64,000 nucleotides of DNA from Cunninghamia lanceolata (Eukaryota > Streptophyta > Pinopsida > Cupressales > Cupressaceae): NCBI GenBank assembly GCA_027924645.1, contig BSBN01000781.1, positions 248,001-312,000 of the forward strand, written 5' to 3'. This document shows, one piece after another, positions 11,350 to 23,220 of this stretch; the stretch's first letter is position 1, and each line of letters starts with the position of its first letter. Below the pieces are notes generated by a model, which was not told where the DNA came from, did no database searches, and saw nothing but the letters and a program-made list of their open reading frames with translations. The translations under genes were made by a program, and so were the position numbers.

Positions 11350-12441
11350 TGTTGATAACTGAGAGGGGGGGGTGAATCAGTTATCCTAATTATTTCCCTT
11401 TTTGAACTTTCTTATTAATTAATGCAGCATTGAATCAAACATAAAGACATTACCATGAAATAAGAAACACATGACACAGTACTTTTGACGTGGAAACCCT
11501 GTTAAGGGAGAAAACCACGGGGTGATTAACCCAAAAATTATTCTCTGTTAGAAGAATAGGAAATTACAAAAATGGCACTTGCCAATTAGGGCTCACTGCC
11601 CAAGCACACTGCTCACAAAGAGGCCCACTGCCTACAAGGAGACACACTGTCTACAAAGTGATAAGAATCACAGTCTTGAACTGATTGGAAGCATCTGCAT
11701 ATGCTGGAGTTCAGTTCCGGTTAGGCTCAGTACACTGATCTACTACACTTCATCTCTCCTCTGTTCTTTATTCTGCTATCCTTTCACATACCGGATCTTT
11801 CTTGCTACTTCTCCTCTGTTCTACATTTATTCGCATATAAGTTCACACCTTCTTTTTTTTCACAACTAAATCTATCCTCTATATATATCCGCACAAGTAA
11901 TTTCATCACTTTTCTAGTCAGCATCCGGAACAGTCTAGTTTCTTACAAACTTTGTTCTGTCGGCTGAATCCTTGCTTACCAAGCAATGCGGATCAAGCAT
12001 ATACCTGCAGATATCATTAATCATGTCAACCAAACATGATTCATGCCTTTACAACCTTTATCATCAACAGTAACACATCCGGAGAGTAGTCTGATACTCT
12101 GTCAGTCAGTTCTTCCTCTGTTTTCACTGTCTCTCAGGAATCCGGTACTCAACTATTCATATCTTTTTCCTTGTCCATCACCGGAGGCTAAATCCTTGGA
12201 ATATACCACTTAAGGTAGTCCTCTTGACTTCCCCAAATCCGCACTGCACCAAGACACTTCCTTTGAGAGATCCGGACCAATCTGTCGGACCTTGCCACAT
12301 GCTCTGTTCTTGTTCACCGGACCACAACAATCTTTATTCTGACTTCCGGTAGAGACACACCATGACTTGCGGATATGTGGGATGACCTTTGTTGCCATCA
12401 ATGACAACAACCATGAATCCATATAGTGTCTCTTGCCAACA
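11350..12441 (-). repeat. 3' LTR of element B
   Basis: 1,092 bases, TGTTGATAAC to TTGCCAACA on the plus strand. Bordered on the left by the ATCCA target duplication and on the right by the polypurine tract. Confidence 0.96.
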
Positions 12442-12468
12442 ATCTCCCCCTTTGGCATTGATGGCAAC
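12391..12468 (-). other. Stem enclosing the 3' polypurine tract of element B
   Basis: Arms 12391-12407 and 12452-12468 are inverted complements; the polypurine tract and the LTR terminus sit in the loop, as in A, C and J. Confidence 0.7.
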
Positions 12469-12597
12469 ACTTAGTGAAAAATGACTAAGTGTTTACACTA
12501 TGCTCCCCCTTTGCTGATGCTCTGTCTTTATATACAATTTCCGGAACTCCCCCTTAGTTGGATTCCTCATTTTTCACTGCTCCTCACTCCCCCTTTG
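12442..12597 (-). other. Polypurine region with four tracts (element B)
   Basis: G5 tracts on the minus strand near 12588-12597, 12547-12555, 12502-12511 and 12443-12452; the last abuts the 3' LTR. Order and flanking words match A and J. Confidence 0.75.
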
Positions 12598-12673
12598 ACA
12601 TCAATGGCAAAGGGTAGGATCCGCACACCAAAATTTTCAAAAATTTTCTATACATAGCCGCATATTTTCATAC

Positions 12674-15600
12674 TCACATATACTGAAGAATGTCTGCAAA
12701 GGATGTCTTCAATTGGATCAGTTCTGTAGCCCAACTTAGCTTCATTCTTTCCAAAATTGAGATGTGACCACTCAACAAAAATGCAAAAGCTTCTGCCCTC
12801 TTGAGATTTGTCGGATCATTTTTTTGGGCTGTGGTCTGAGCATCACTGATGGCCTCATGCATAGTTTCTAACTTAGGGATTATAATCCTTCTAAGTTCTC
12901 CCATCCGGTTAGTGATATTCTTCCTTTCCTTCTCAAGATTCTTTATTTCATTCAAGACTGCAATAGTCTGACATTCTTGATTTGTTATGGAGGAAGAGAG
13001 AGGATCAAAACTTTGAGATAAACTTTGTAGCTTGTCATGTTCCTCTTTTATTTTCTTATCAATTGCTGCTGTTGCCTTTGACCAGGATATACAAAATTTG
13101 TATATGTCACCGCCATCCTTAAGAGCATTTTCTAAGCTCTTTATTCCAATACTCATTATTCTCCTATCTTTAGAGATTATTCCTAATATTTCTGAAAATC
13201 TTTTATCCAAAAATTCCTTCTGGACCTTTTCTTCAGCAGATTTTTCTAGAGATTCAAAATGTGTACTAACACTGCTGACTAAGGTTTTGAGATTACCGGA
13301 AGAGGAGGCTGTGGGATCCTTTTGAAAAGATGGCATGATCTTTTCTAGCACTCTAGATGCTACCTCCATAAGCTCATAGTCTTCCATGTGAGATTTCAGC
13401 AGCTTCTCTTTGACTTTCTCATTTGCAAATGAGGCTATTTTCATTGTTTGCACCGGTGACAAAGAGTCAAAATCTAAGTCCTTTTAGCAGGTCCGGTTCA
13501 TCAATTTCTATAGTGGCTTTTGTCAGGAATTCTTGAACAGTTTGTGCAGTGTCTCTTGCCGGAGACAGATGTTTCTTCTCTTCTGCAGTTTTGTCCTTTT
13601 GAATCTTTTCTCCTTCCTTACTCTTACCACTTTCAGTCATGGTTTTCTCTGTTGGGGTGCTGTCAACCTCTTTTTCTTTAACTGCTGCTTCTTTCTCCTG
13701 TAGTTTCTCTTCTTCTTGGGATCCAGAGACTGTAGGGGAAACCGGAGTCTGTTCAGGGCCCACTTCTTTCGGAGCAGATGATTCCAAATCCGCAGCTGTT
13801 TCTGCACCTAAGTCCTCTACAACAGGAAGGTTGAACCTTTTGAAGGCCTTCCAGAGGATCTCTTCTGTCTCTTTGGCCACTTTGTCAGTCTCACCAAGCA
13901 TGAGTTGGTTCATCCTGGCTTTACTTCTGAACTCATCTTTGCAGTCTTTGAAGATTATGTTCATTGTCTTGGGATCAATTTGAGGATATAGCTGAATAGC
14001 TATCTGCTCCCGGATCTCAAGATCTTTTGCATGAGCATTATTCTTTCTTATTTCTAATTCCTTTTCTAGGCTTTTAGGAATAAGAGATATGATCTCAATG
14101 AAAGCCTTATTGTATATGTTCAGATATTTGACTGTGGCTTCCTGCAGAGTCTTTTGGTCAGCCTCATTGTAGTCATCATAAGATTCAGTCATTGGTTGAA
14201 GGTTTCCATCCACCGTAAGCGACTTGATTACACTCTCTAGAGACAGAGTGGGCTTTTCAACAGATACCTCTGCCATTTCATCCTTGTCTTGGCCTGTGGA
14301 GGGTTTACCGGATCCTTTCTTCTTCTGCTTCTTTATTTCTTTTGCTCCCTCATCTAACTCTGTTTCCTCTTCATCCTTTTGGCTTTCATAGGCCCTTGTG
14401 GCTTTTGTCTTAGATCTTTTACCGGATGCCTGGACTTCTGGTTTTGAGCTTTTGGTTGTGGGAGGTGCAGATCTTTTTGATGATCTGGTCCGGGTGGAAG
14501 TTTCAACCGGAACACTTTCTTTACTTTTCTTTTCTTCCTCAGCCTTCCTCCTCTTTTCCCGGCTGGCATCAAGTGCCTCTTTTGAGATGCCTAGGCCTTG
14601 AGCAATATGCTCAACTTCTTTTCTTACCTTCCTCTTTATCTCCGGTTCCCTAAGTTCTACATGTATCTTTACACTCAGCTCCTCAAAGGTTCCAAACCTT
14701 TCTGCCTTTGGATCTTTGGGCTAACTTAGCATGTGTTGAACATGCAGCTCCACTATTTGTTCATCCACTTCATACCCCATGGGCATGATCCATACAGTTC
14801 TTGGTTCTACTGCCTCCATTAGACACTGATCTGTTTCTACCATGAAGCATACTGTGTCTTTGTACTTTTCAACAAGGGATTGGGGTATTCTTTCTCTTGC
14901 ATGCATCATGCTTTGGAAGTTCTTGAAGTATCCCCATAGAGCTGTATTTCTTGCTTTAGCATCCCCAAGTCCATGCAAATAGTCTCTGATTTGGATGGCA
15001 ACCGGTCTGTCATTCTGCCATGTCCATCCACTGGATCCGGGGAGCTCGTTCATGTAGTAAAAGAAGAGACAAAGGATCAGATTGCCATACTTGAAGGAGT
15101 TTTTCTTGTCCTTCTTAATCTTCTGCAGATTTTCAAAGAGTTGGTTTACAAGAAGCTCACACAAGTCATAGTCTGCATTCTCCTTTAACATTTGATAGGC
15201 TGTGTAGATTGCAGTTCCCGGTACTGAATTTTCCCTACTGGAGTGATAGATTTTGTAACCAATTATCATAGATGCAAATTTGACATCCGGTTCAGTGATG
15301 TCATCAACTGTCATAGCTCTCTTGTCAAACTTGGATCTGGTTGCATCACTAACTGTCTGATTTTTGACAGATTTGAGAACAGGTAATCCACCGGATGAGT
15401 GTAGACCGGTTACAACCCTAATTACATCTTTGGTGATCTTGAAGGGCCTGTTCAACCATAGGAAGTTGTCATGTACTCTACTTAGTACATACCGGACCCA
15501 TTCATCTTCTTCAAAACAGGGGAAATGAATGCACTATGCAAAGTGTTTGTCCCGGATGGCTTTGTACTGAGGTTAGATCTCAAAGGAGTCATCTATCAAT

Positions 15601-15806
15601 TGTTTGTGATAGATATCCATCAGTTTTGATTCTCCAAAGTCTTCAAGATTCGCATGGATGTAAACCCTAATATCTTCCGTGTGCAATACACCATGAGGAA
15701 CACTAGAGAAGGCTCCTAGTGGATCTACCTCCAAGGATTTGTAAGGATGTTTCTTAAATTCAGGTCGGGGCCTATCTGAGATTTTCACTATATTTGGAGT
15801 AGCCAT
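12674..15806 (-). pseudogene. ORF2 of element B (globular N-terminus, charged linker, coiled coil)
   Basis: Runs from ATG 15806 (MATPNIV) to a stop at 12674 after DILQYM, about 1,040 codons if the frame breaks are ignored. Open blocks are 15806-15573, 15455-14721, 14572-14354, 14276-13467 and 13462-12674; breaks are stops near 15570 and 14720 and frameshifts near 14590, 14340 and 13465. Order: globular N-terminal ~370 residues; Lys/Ser/Arg-rich linker; conserved helical block with EIISLIPKSLEKELE and KDCKDEFRSKARMNQL; acidic/Pro linker; coiled coil with repeated KKIKEE/EKERKN heptads. It is the most complete copy of this protein here. No enzyme motif was seen and the function is unknown. Confidence 0.8.
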
Positions 15807-16459
15807 TTCTTCAAAGATTTGCAGTGAGATAATGAAAACGGAGAATACCTTATGCGCCTTCGGTTTGCACGGAGTGGTTGGATTGATTTCTTTATGCAAT
15901 GACTTCGGCAGGAGATCTTTGGTGTGCTTGATGAATCTTGTTGCAGAGCTCCACTTTTCGCTTCTTCTTGAGTGCAGAATGAGCAAATACTTTTTGAGAA
16001 ATCCCTTATATTGCTCCGCAAACCCTAATATCTGATGGCAATAAATGCTTGACCTATATTATTCCGGTTTGCCTTATTCGGATAGCTTGGAGTATCCCGG
16101 ATCAGTCCTGATCTGTGAACATCATCCAGATCTTTCAATCATGAATAAATCAAGGTGACACATTACAAGAACATCCCAAACACTCTGTCCAATCCGTAGA
16201 AAAAGACAATGCACTTCCGGATCTCTCCGGATCTTTTTGTAATCCTCTGTCATACTGGAGCATCTCCCAGAACAGGTCTTACTTGATCGATCACAGCTTC
16301 TTCATATCTCCATGCGGACCTCTGAAATCTTATCTGGATCATCTCAAGACTTATATCTTTAAACCCTTTACTCCGCATCTTGTGCCACATCTGGCACCAC
16401 TTGGTTGGCTGGGGGAACAGGATTTTCTTTGAGTCTCCCCCTGAGCCAGAGCTCACTTT
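15807..16459 (-). promoter_or_regulatory. gag-ORF2 spacer of element B with TATA-like box
   Basis: No coding capacity. TATAAG on the minus strand at 16010-16005 is conserved with A. This spacer is about 200 bases longer than in A, the extra part being around 16130-16380. A G5 tract (CTCCCCCTGAGCC on plus) follows the gag stop. Confidence 0.4.
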
Positions 16460-17638
16460 TTAATTTCTGGAAGAAATATCAGCACCAGAGTCTGGTGCGG
16501 ATCCAACCTCTACATTCTCTGAACTTTTCTTCACCCAAATCTTTCTCATCTGATTCCTAACTTCATCCGCATTCATCTTTTGTTTACCCTTGTCTTGATT
16601 CTGATTATACACCGGACCTCTTTTGTCCTGATTCTTGCTTCTGCAGACTTTAGCATTATGACCGAACCTATTACAGATTTGGCAAATAACATTTCTTTGC
16701 ATATTTGACTGATAACCTCTTGATTTGCATTGATTAGCCATATGACCTACTCTATTGCATGTAAAGCATCTACCTTTGAATGAATTGTTTACTTGCATAT
16801 TTCTGCATTCATGGGATTTGTGTCCATACCTTTTGCAGTTAAAGCACTGTCTGGAGAAGGATGAATTAATCTGATTCATTCTCTTTTTGCACTGATTAGC
16901 TTTGTGACCAAAGTGGTTGCAGCTGTGGCAGTATCCATTGAAAGATGGATATCTTTGAGCATTGGGCTGTCTTACCAGAGGTCTTCTAGGTCTATTCCTT
17001 GGATTTTCTGATCCAAAATTCTTTTGACCGGATCCAGAGCTTTCTCCTTTCTCATATCCCAAACCATACTTGTCATCTATCCTCTTTTGACTTCCAAGAA
17101 GAACTTCAAGTTGAGTAGAACTTATCTTGAATTTCTCTTTATATTCATTTGCTGTTTGAAGGTCTCTTTTGAGAGAGGCAATTTGATCCTCAAGTTTTTC
17201 TTCATTATCTTTGGCATCTTCAAGATCAGATTCAAGATGTCTGATAATCCTGTCCATCTGGTGGCATTCTTCTGATTTTTCTTTAAGAGATTGTCTTAGA
17301 TTGTCTTCAGCTTTTCTTTTTTCTTCAATCTCTTGAGTAAATTTTATAGTTCCTGATTCCATTTCATGTCTTAACATAATGACTTCTTTTGATAACTTTT
17401 CACATAACTTGGTTTGCTCAGTCAATTCTTCATTTGTATTGCTTTCTTCACTTTGTCTTGCCAATTGTTGGAGCAGCTCCTTTCTCTTTTTCATAGAGAG
17501 ACTTAATTTGTCTTTTAATTCTCTCATGAATTCATCAGCCTGTTTGAGTCTTTCCTTTAATTCATTGACTTTAGAATTTGACTGTTCAAGATCCTCAAGG
17601 GCAGTCTTGAGTTGCTCCCTTAAACCATATGCATCCAT
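16460..17638 (-). CDS. gag: Gag-like protein, coiled coil plus four CCHC knuckles (element B)
   Basis: An uninterrupted 392-residue frame, exactly the length of the A copy. Coiled coil at residues ~5-185, GLGYEKG, then four intact CCHC knuckles (YCHSCNHFGHKANQC, CFNCKRYGHKSHEC, CFTCNRVGHMANQC, CQICNRFGHNAKVC). It ends in DSGADISSRN, again a truncated protease-like DSGA. The start codon lies about 50 bases after the PBS. It likely binds element RNA and multimerises. It is intact while the neighbouring ORF2 is broken. Confidence 0.88.
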   Translation of the reverse strand: MDAYGLREQLKTALEDLEQSNSKVNELKERLKQADEFMRELKDKLSLSMKKRKELLQQLARQSEESNTNEELTEQTKLCEKLSKEVIMLRHEMESGTIKFTQEIEEKRKAEDNLRQSLKEKSEECHQMDRIIRHLESDLEDAKDNEEKLEDQIASLKRDLQTANEYKEKFKISSTQLEVLLGSQKRIDDKYGLGYEKGESSGSGQKNFGSENPRNRPRRPLVRQPNAQRYPSFNGYCHSCNHFGHKANQCKKRMNQINSSFSRQCFNCKRYGHKSHECRNMQVNNSFKGRCFTCNRVGHMANQCKSRGYQSNMQRNVICQICNRFGHNAKVCRSKNQDKRGPVYNQNQDKGKQKMNADEVRNQMRKIWVKKSSENVEVGSAPDSGADISSRN

Positions 17639-17689
17639 TTGAACTCCCAGATCTTCCTCAAGCTGTTAGGCTCTATTAGGAGGAACTTT

Positions 17690-17701
17690 GCTCTGATACC
17701 A
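17690..17701 (-). other. Primer binding site of element B
   Basis: TGGTATCAGAGC on the minus strand, two bases from the 5' LTR edge at 17704. Confidence 0.92.
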
Positions 17702-17703
17702 AT

Positions 17704-18794
17704 TGTTGATAACTGAGAGGGGGGGTGAATCAGTTATCCTAATTATTTCCCTTTTTGAACTTTCTTATTAATTAATGCAGCATTGAATCAAACATAAAGA
17801 CATTACCATGAAATAAGAAACACATGACATAGTACTTTTGACATGGAAACCCTGTTAAGGGAGAAAACCACGGGGTGATTAACCCAAAAATTATTCTCTG
17901 TTAGAAGAATAGGAAATTACAAAAATGGCACTTGCCAATTAGGGCTCACTGCCCGAGCACACTGCTCACAAAGAGGCCCACTGCCTACAAGGAGACACAC
18001 TGTCTACAAAGTGATAAGAATCACAGTCTTGAACTGATTGGAAGCATCTGCATATGCTGGAGTTCAGTTCCGGTTAGGCTCAGTACACTGATTTGCTGCA
18101 GTTCATCTCTCCTCTGTTCTTTATTCTGCTATCCTTTCACATACCAGATCTTTCTTGCTACTTCTCCTCTGTTCTACATTTATTCGCATATACGTTCACA
18201 CCTTCTTTTTTTTCACAACTAAATCTATCCTCTATATATATCCGCACAAGTAATTTCATCACTTTTCTAGTCGGCATCCGGAACAGTCTAGTTTCTTACA
18301 AACTCTGTTCTGTCGGCTGAATCCTTGCTCACCAAGCAATGCGGATCAAGCATATACCTGCAGATATCATTAATCATGTCGGCCAAACATGATTCATGCC
18401 TTTACAACCTTTATCATCAACAATAACACATCCGGAGAGTAGTCTGATACTCTGTCAGTCAGTTCTTCCTCTGTTTTCACTGTCTCTCAGGAATCCGGTA
18501 CTCAACTATTCATATCTTTTTCCTTGTCCATCACCAGAGGCTAAATCCTTGGAATATACCACTTAAGGTAGTCCTCTTGACTTCCCCAAGTCCGCACTGC
18601 ACCAAGACACTTCCTCTGAGAGATCCGGACCAATCTGTCGGACCTTGCCACATGCTCTGTTCTTGTTCACCGGACCACAACAATCTTTATTCTGACTTTC
18701 GGTAGAGACACACCATGACTTGCGGATATGTGGGATGACCTTTGTTGCCATCAATGACAACAACCATGAATCCATATAGTGTCTCTTGCCAACA
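17704..18794 (-). repeat. 5' LTR of element B
   Basis: 1,091 bases, nearly identical to 11350-12441. Followed on the right by the ATCCA target duplication at 18795-18799. Confidence 0.96.
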
Positions 18795-19862
18795 ATCCAC
18801 TTGTGCTCTCACACATGTGTGAGAGAACAAGTGGTGAGGTGGAAATCCCCTTCAAGCCTCCATAAGGATAAGGGATGCCATATGGCATCCTCTTATTCTC
18901 CAAGAGAGCCATCTCCCTCCAAGATGCTCTCACACGTGTGTGAGAGTCTTGGAGGGAGATCCCACACACTTGGGAGTCTTGGAGACCTCCCAAGTCTTCT
19001 TGGTGAAGGGATCCCCAAAATTTGGGAAGGGAGATGAGTCTTTCCCAAAGCATGACTCATCTCCCACCCTTATCCATTTCAAAATTCGTCACTTTGACTA
19101 AACCTTAGTTTAGAGTGACCAAAAGTGAGTTACTCCAAGGTTTAGTTAGTCAAAATTGACCCTGGACCCATGGGTAACCACCTAGGGTAAGTTTTGGGAC
19201 ACTAAGGTTCACCTAGGGAGTCATAAATCTACTTTAAATGGCCCAAAAATAAAAACAATACCAAGTGGTGTAAAACAATAAAAATTATACAACACACGAT
19301 ATAATTTAATTAAACAAAGGGCTCACTAGGCCAAAATAATAAAACAACAAAGTACTTAAATAACATTCGAATCAAACGTGATCCTCATCCCTCTTTGGAA
19401 TGGATCAGTTTCATAGGGAATAACTTATGTGTGAATACCACCTCCAATTTCTCATGGCCTGGGAATATAATCCTACACATCTAGATCAAGTGTCAATCAT
19501 ATCGTGAATAATCATAGCCGAAGCAACTGGAATTAAATTCATGCCATTGAATACAACATTAATCATCTACAACATAATTCAAGATTAAACTGCATTTTCT
19601 ATCTAAGGTCACATAATCATCATCACATAAAGAACTAGAAATCACATCAATAACATCATCTAATATATCTCGCATGTCTAGTCTCAACATAACATCCAAA
19701 TATGATCAAATTGAATCACCATATGTCTAATCAATGTCAAATCAAAATCAGGAGATATAATCAAATCTACATAATGGAACAATAGTCTCTAAAAGTATGA
19801 TAATGTCATCAATTAAAATGTAAAATGATCAAAATAAGGAAGGAAAAATAATTGGCCTCACA
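18795..19862 (-). repeat. 5' LTR of element D, right part
   Basis: Continuation of D after the B insertion. It starts with the duplicated ATCCA and ends GGCCTCACA at 19862, exactly where homology to the E LTR begins, so 19862/19863 is taken as D's outer border. It contains short inverted repeats (ACACATGTGTGAGAG near 18810 and again near 18935) and no gene. Confidence 0.55.
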
Positions 19863-20124
19863 GTGTGCGAGCATCTGTCAAAATTCATTTGTTTGTTTAT
19901 GATTTTGCATAATTAGGGTTTTGAGCATAATTGGGCATTAAATTAACACATTAATCATCAATTTCTAAATTTCCCTATCATTACAAGTGACACCCAACCT
20001 ATAGGTGAATCCTCTTGCAAAATTTGTGATTCAACTCGGTTAACTATCCTTGAATGTGTGTAGTGAAAGGAGGATCTAACCAAACCATACATTGAATCTG
20101 CAAACCCTTTTTTTCTACATAACA
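19863..20124 (+). repeat. 5' LTR of element E, inner part
   Basis: Closely matches 27178-27437 and ends CTACATAACA like the 3' LTR. The outer ~960 bases are absent because D was inserted here. Confidence 0.88.
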
Positions 20125-21084
20125 TTTTGGTGAACCCATGTTTTATTTAATTTTGCACCTTGCTGAGTGTTGTACTTCTAAATTGCATTCAGTCATTTCA
20201 TTATCATCTTATTACATTTGAAAATCTACAAAAAAATTGAAAAATTTGAAAACAATTGGCATCCTAGGCTTGCATTAGGGCATAGTTTTCATCAATTTCA
20301 TTGAATTTCATTTAAATCTCTAATTTTTGCATTAGATTTGATATAAATTACAGCAATACATCATTTTATAATCATTGGCATTGCATTTTCATGCTTTATT
20401 TGTTAGAATTTGCTTGAAATTGTGTATTTTTCATATAACCTAATCTTGGCAATAGCTAGGGTTTGTGGTTAATATCTTGTTTCAGATTTTACTACTCTTT
20501 TAAACACTCTTTTAGGTTTGATTTCTGATTATAGTGTCTCATTATTGTGTGTCTTTGCATTTACATCTCAAATTTTGCATTTACACATTGTGTATTTCAA
20601 CAAAAACTAGCATATTCATTCATTTTGCCTTAAAATTTCCCTTGCACTTTGCATTGTAGAAGCTTTGCATAATTTTTAGATCTAAGCTGAGCTATTTGAC
20701 ATCATAAATCTGATTAGAATCTATTTATACATCACTTTGCATAGTTTCATGCCTTTAATTTCACAATTAGGGTTTAAAATCCTTGCATTTTCACTAGATT
20801 TTGACATATCCTTCATCTATATTTGCATGATAGAGTTGTTGTGAAAGATTTTTCTGCATTATTGGACTGATAATAAAGTTTTAATTTTCTGCCCCTCATC
20901 AATTTCATCACAACACTACATATTTTAGGCATTTGCATTGGAAAAAGTGAAAAAAAAGTGAACATTGTAGGTGTATAAACAAGCATGAATTGGTATTGTT
21001 TTATTGCATTCAATCTAAATACATAAAATCATCGATTGGGCCTTATTGTGTTGTACTCTTTCCTCTTATCCATTGTGTTTGTTG
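20125..21084 (+). other. PBS and leader of element E
   Basis: Directly after the LTR comes TTTTGGTGAACCC, a PBS-like start seen in plant Gypsy elements; the priming tRNA is not assigned. The remaining ~900 bases are AT-rich with no supported frame, followed by the F insertion; the leader resumes at 22183. Confidence 0.5.
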
Positions 21085-22177
21085 TGTTGGCAAGAGACAC
21101 TATATGGAAAAATGATTGTTGTCATTGATGGCAACAAAGTTCATCCCACACATCCGCAGGACATGGTGTGTCTCTACTGGAAGTCAGAATGAAGATTGTT
21201 GAGGTCCGGTAAACAAGAACAGAGCTTGTGGCAAAGTCTGACAGACAGGTCCGAATCTCTCAGAGGAAGTATCTTGGTGAAGTATGGATTTGAAAAAGTC
21301 AAGAGGACTACCTTGAGTAATAGATTCCAAGGATTTAGCCTCCGGTGATGGACAAGGGAAAAGATATGAATAGTTGAGTACCGGATTCCTGAGTGATAGT
21401 GTGAACAGAGGAAGAACTGACTGATAGAACATCAGACTACTTTCCGGATGTGTTATTGATGGTGTTAAAGGTTATGAAGGCATGAATCATGTTTGGCCGA
21501 CATGATTAATGATTTCTACAAGTATATGCTTGATCCGCATTACTTGATGTGTAAGGATTCAGCCGACATAACAGAGTTTGTGAGAAGATTGACTGTTCCA
21601 AGTGCTGACTAGAAAGATAATGAAATCACTTGTGCGGATATATATAAACGATGGATTTAGTTGTGAGAAGTGTTGTGGTGATATATGTGGTATGCGAAAA
21701 ATAGTAGAGCAGAGCAGAGGCAGTAAGGAAGGTCCGGTATGTGAAAGGAAAGCAGCATAAGAGAAGAGGAAAGATGAAGTGCAGCAGATCAGTATACTAA
21801 GCCTAACCAGAACTGAACTCCAGCATATATGGATGCTTGCAATTAGTTCAAGTATTGTATAACATTATTTTGTAGATAGTGTGTCTCCTTGTAGGCAGTG
21901 TACCTCCTTTGTGAGCAGTGTGCTCGGGGAGTGAGCCCTAATTGGCAAGTGCCATTTTGTATTTCCTTATTCTTCTAACAGAGAATAATCCTTGGGTTAA
22001 TCACCCCATGGTTTTCTCCCTTAACAGGGTTTCCACGTCAAAAATACTGTGTCATGTGTTTTTCCTTTTCATGGTAATGTTTGCTTATTTGAATTATTGT
22101 TGCATTAATTAATAAGAAAGTTCAGAAAGAAGAAATAATTAGGATAACTGATTCACCCCCCCTCTTAGTTATCAACA
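21085..22177 (+). mobile_element. Solo LTR F of the A/B/C family
   Basis: 1,093 bases, TGTTGGCAAG to TTATCAACA, flanked by a perfect target duplication TGTTG (21080-21084 and 22178-22182). No PBS or PPT is attached, so it is a solo LTR left by LTR-LTR recombination. It lies in the opposite orientation to A and B. A TATA box TATATAAA is at 21641-21648. The segment 21845-22058 matches the R-U5 part of Copia J's LTR (53742-53957). Confidence 0.95.
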
Positions 22178-22302
22178 TGTTGTGGACTTTGTGTGTCTTT
22201 TTATCCCTTTCCCTCAAACAAGTGCTTAGGAGTGAAATAGTCACACATCTAGGGTGTGTTAAGTATCATAGAACTTTGCATGTCTTGTCTTACTAGATCT
22301 TA

Positions 22303-23220
22303 TTGGACATTGATGTTTCAAGAAATTTCATTATGGCATCTTCATCTCATTTATCTTTGGTATCTTTACATTCATATATCAAAAGATTTGAAAATTTCTA
22401 CATATTTCTTAATATGAATCCTCATGTTCTCACTTATATACAAGCTATGTATCACAAGGATATATTTAAATTCTCCTCATTTGAAATCCTTGACTATGTA
22501 TCTAATTTTGACAACTTCACATCTCTCATGAATACATACCCTTCAGTAGTAGAAGATCTGACAAAACATATTGAAAATGATGAGTGTGAAAGTTCTCTTA
22601 ATGCTAAAATATATGACGACGACAAAACTAATAGCTAAAATATATGACGATGACGATGACGATGATTTCATAGGTGATCCTATTTCTCCTATAGTTGAAT
22701 GTACAAGAACCTTGGATAGCTCTACTTTGGGTGTAAATTCAAGTCCCTTAGATATTACTAATGATACAATCACCACCATCATTCTTCACAACAACTCACC
22801 TTTCTTTCATTCCAATGCTCTCCCTAGCCAAGATGAAGCATTAGTGGATGATAAAAGGTCTCACACATTAGATCCTTTAGGGATATATGTTGAGCATATA
22901 ATCAAGAGGAAAATAATGTTAATTCAATCTTCACTAATAGACTTATTCCACCCACCAAGGGGTTACTAGATAAATGTAGCAATATTCCTAAGATGGTTGT
23001 GTATGGGGCACCTAATGCACCTTCTTGCTTAAAACTGATGATTATGGATCAAGGAGATCAAAAACTGCCTTGACCCCTAGATTACATTCTAAACTATGCA
23101 AGACAAATCACTCAAAGAAATCAAGGTGTTCAAAATGTGTTGCAAAAACCACATCACAATGTGATTGGTCAGACATACAACACCCATAATAACAAGCAAA
23201 GTAAGTAAGCACCTCATGTG
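22303..23220 (+). pseudogene. Degenerate gag region of element E
   Basis: Short frames (22303-22638 in one frame, 22571-22969 in another) that are presumably pieces of gag, interrupted by stops and a small duplication at about 22601-22664 (the CTAAAATATATGACGA unit repeated, with GAT/GAC runs). There is no zinc knuckle. Assignment rests mainly on position before the protease. Confidence 0.4.

Larger units (their letters stand above)
11350..18794 (-). mobile_element. Element B: complete non-autonomous Copia-like retrotransposon
   Basis: 7,445 bases with a perfect 5-base target duplication ATCCA (11345-11349 and 18795-18799). Both LTRs are present, with PBS, gag-like ORF, ORF2 and polypurine region in the same order as element A. 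No pol domain is present. It is inserted in the long LTR of element D. The near-identity of its LTRs (1,092 and 1,091 bases) points to a fairly recent insertion. Confidence 0.96.

Noticed and set aside
18786..19053. Short opposing frames right of element B
   Set aside because: They overlap on both strands over inverted repeats (CACACATGTGTGAG type) and the B LTR edge; no domain.
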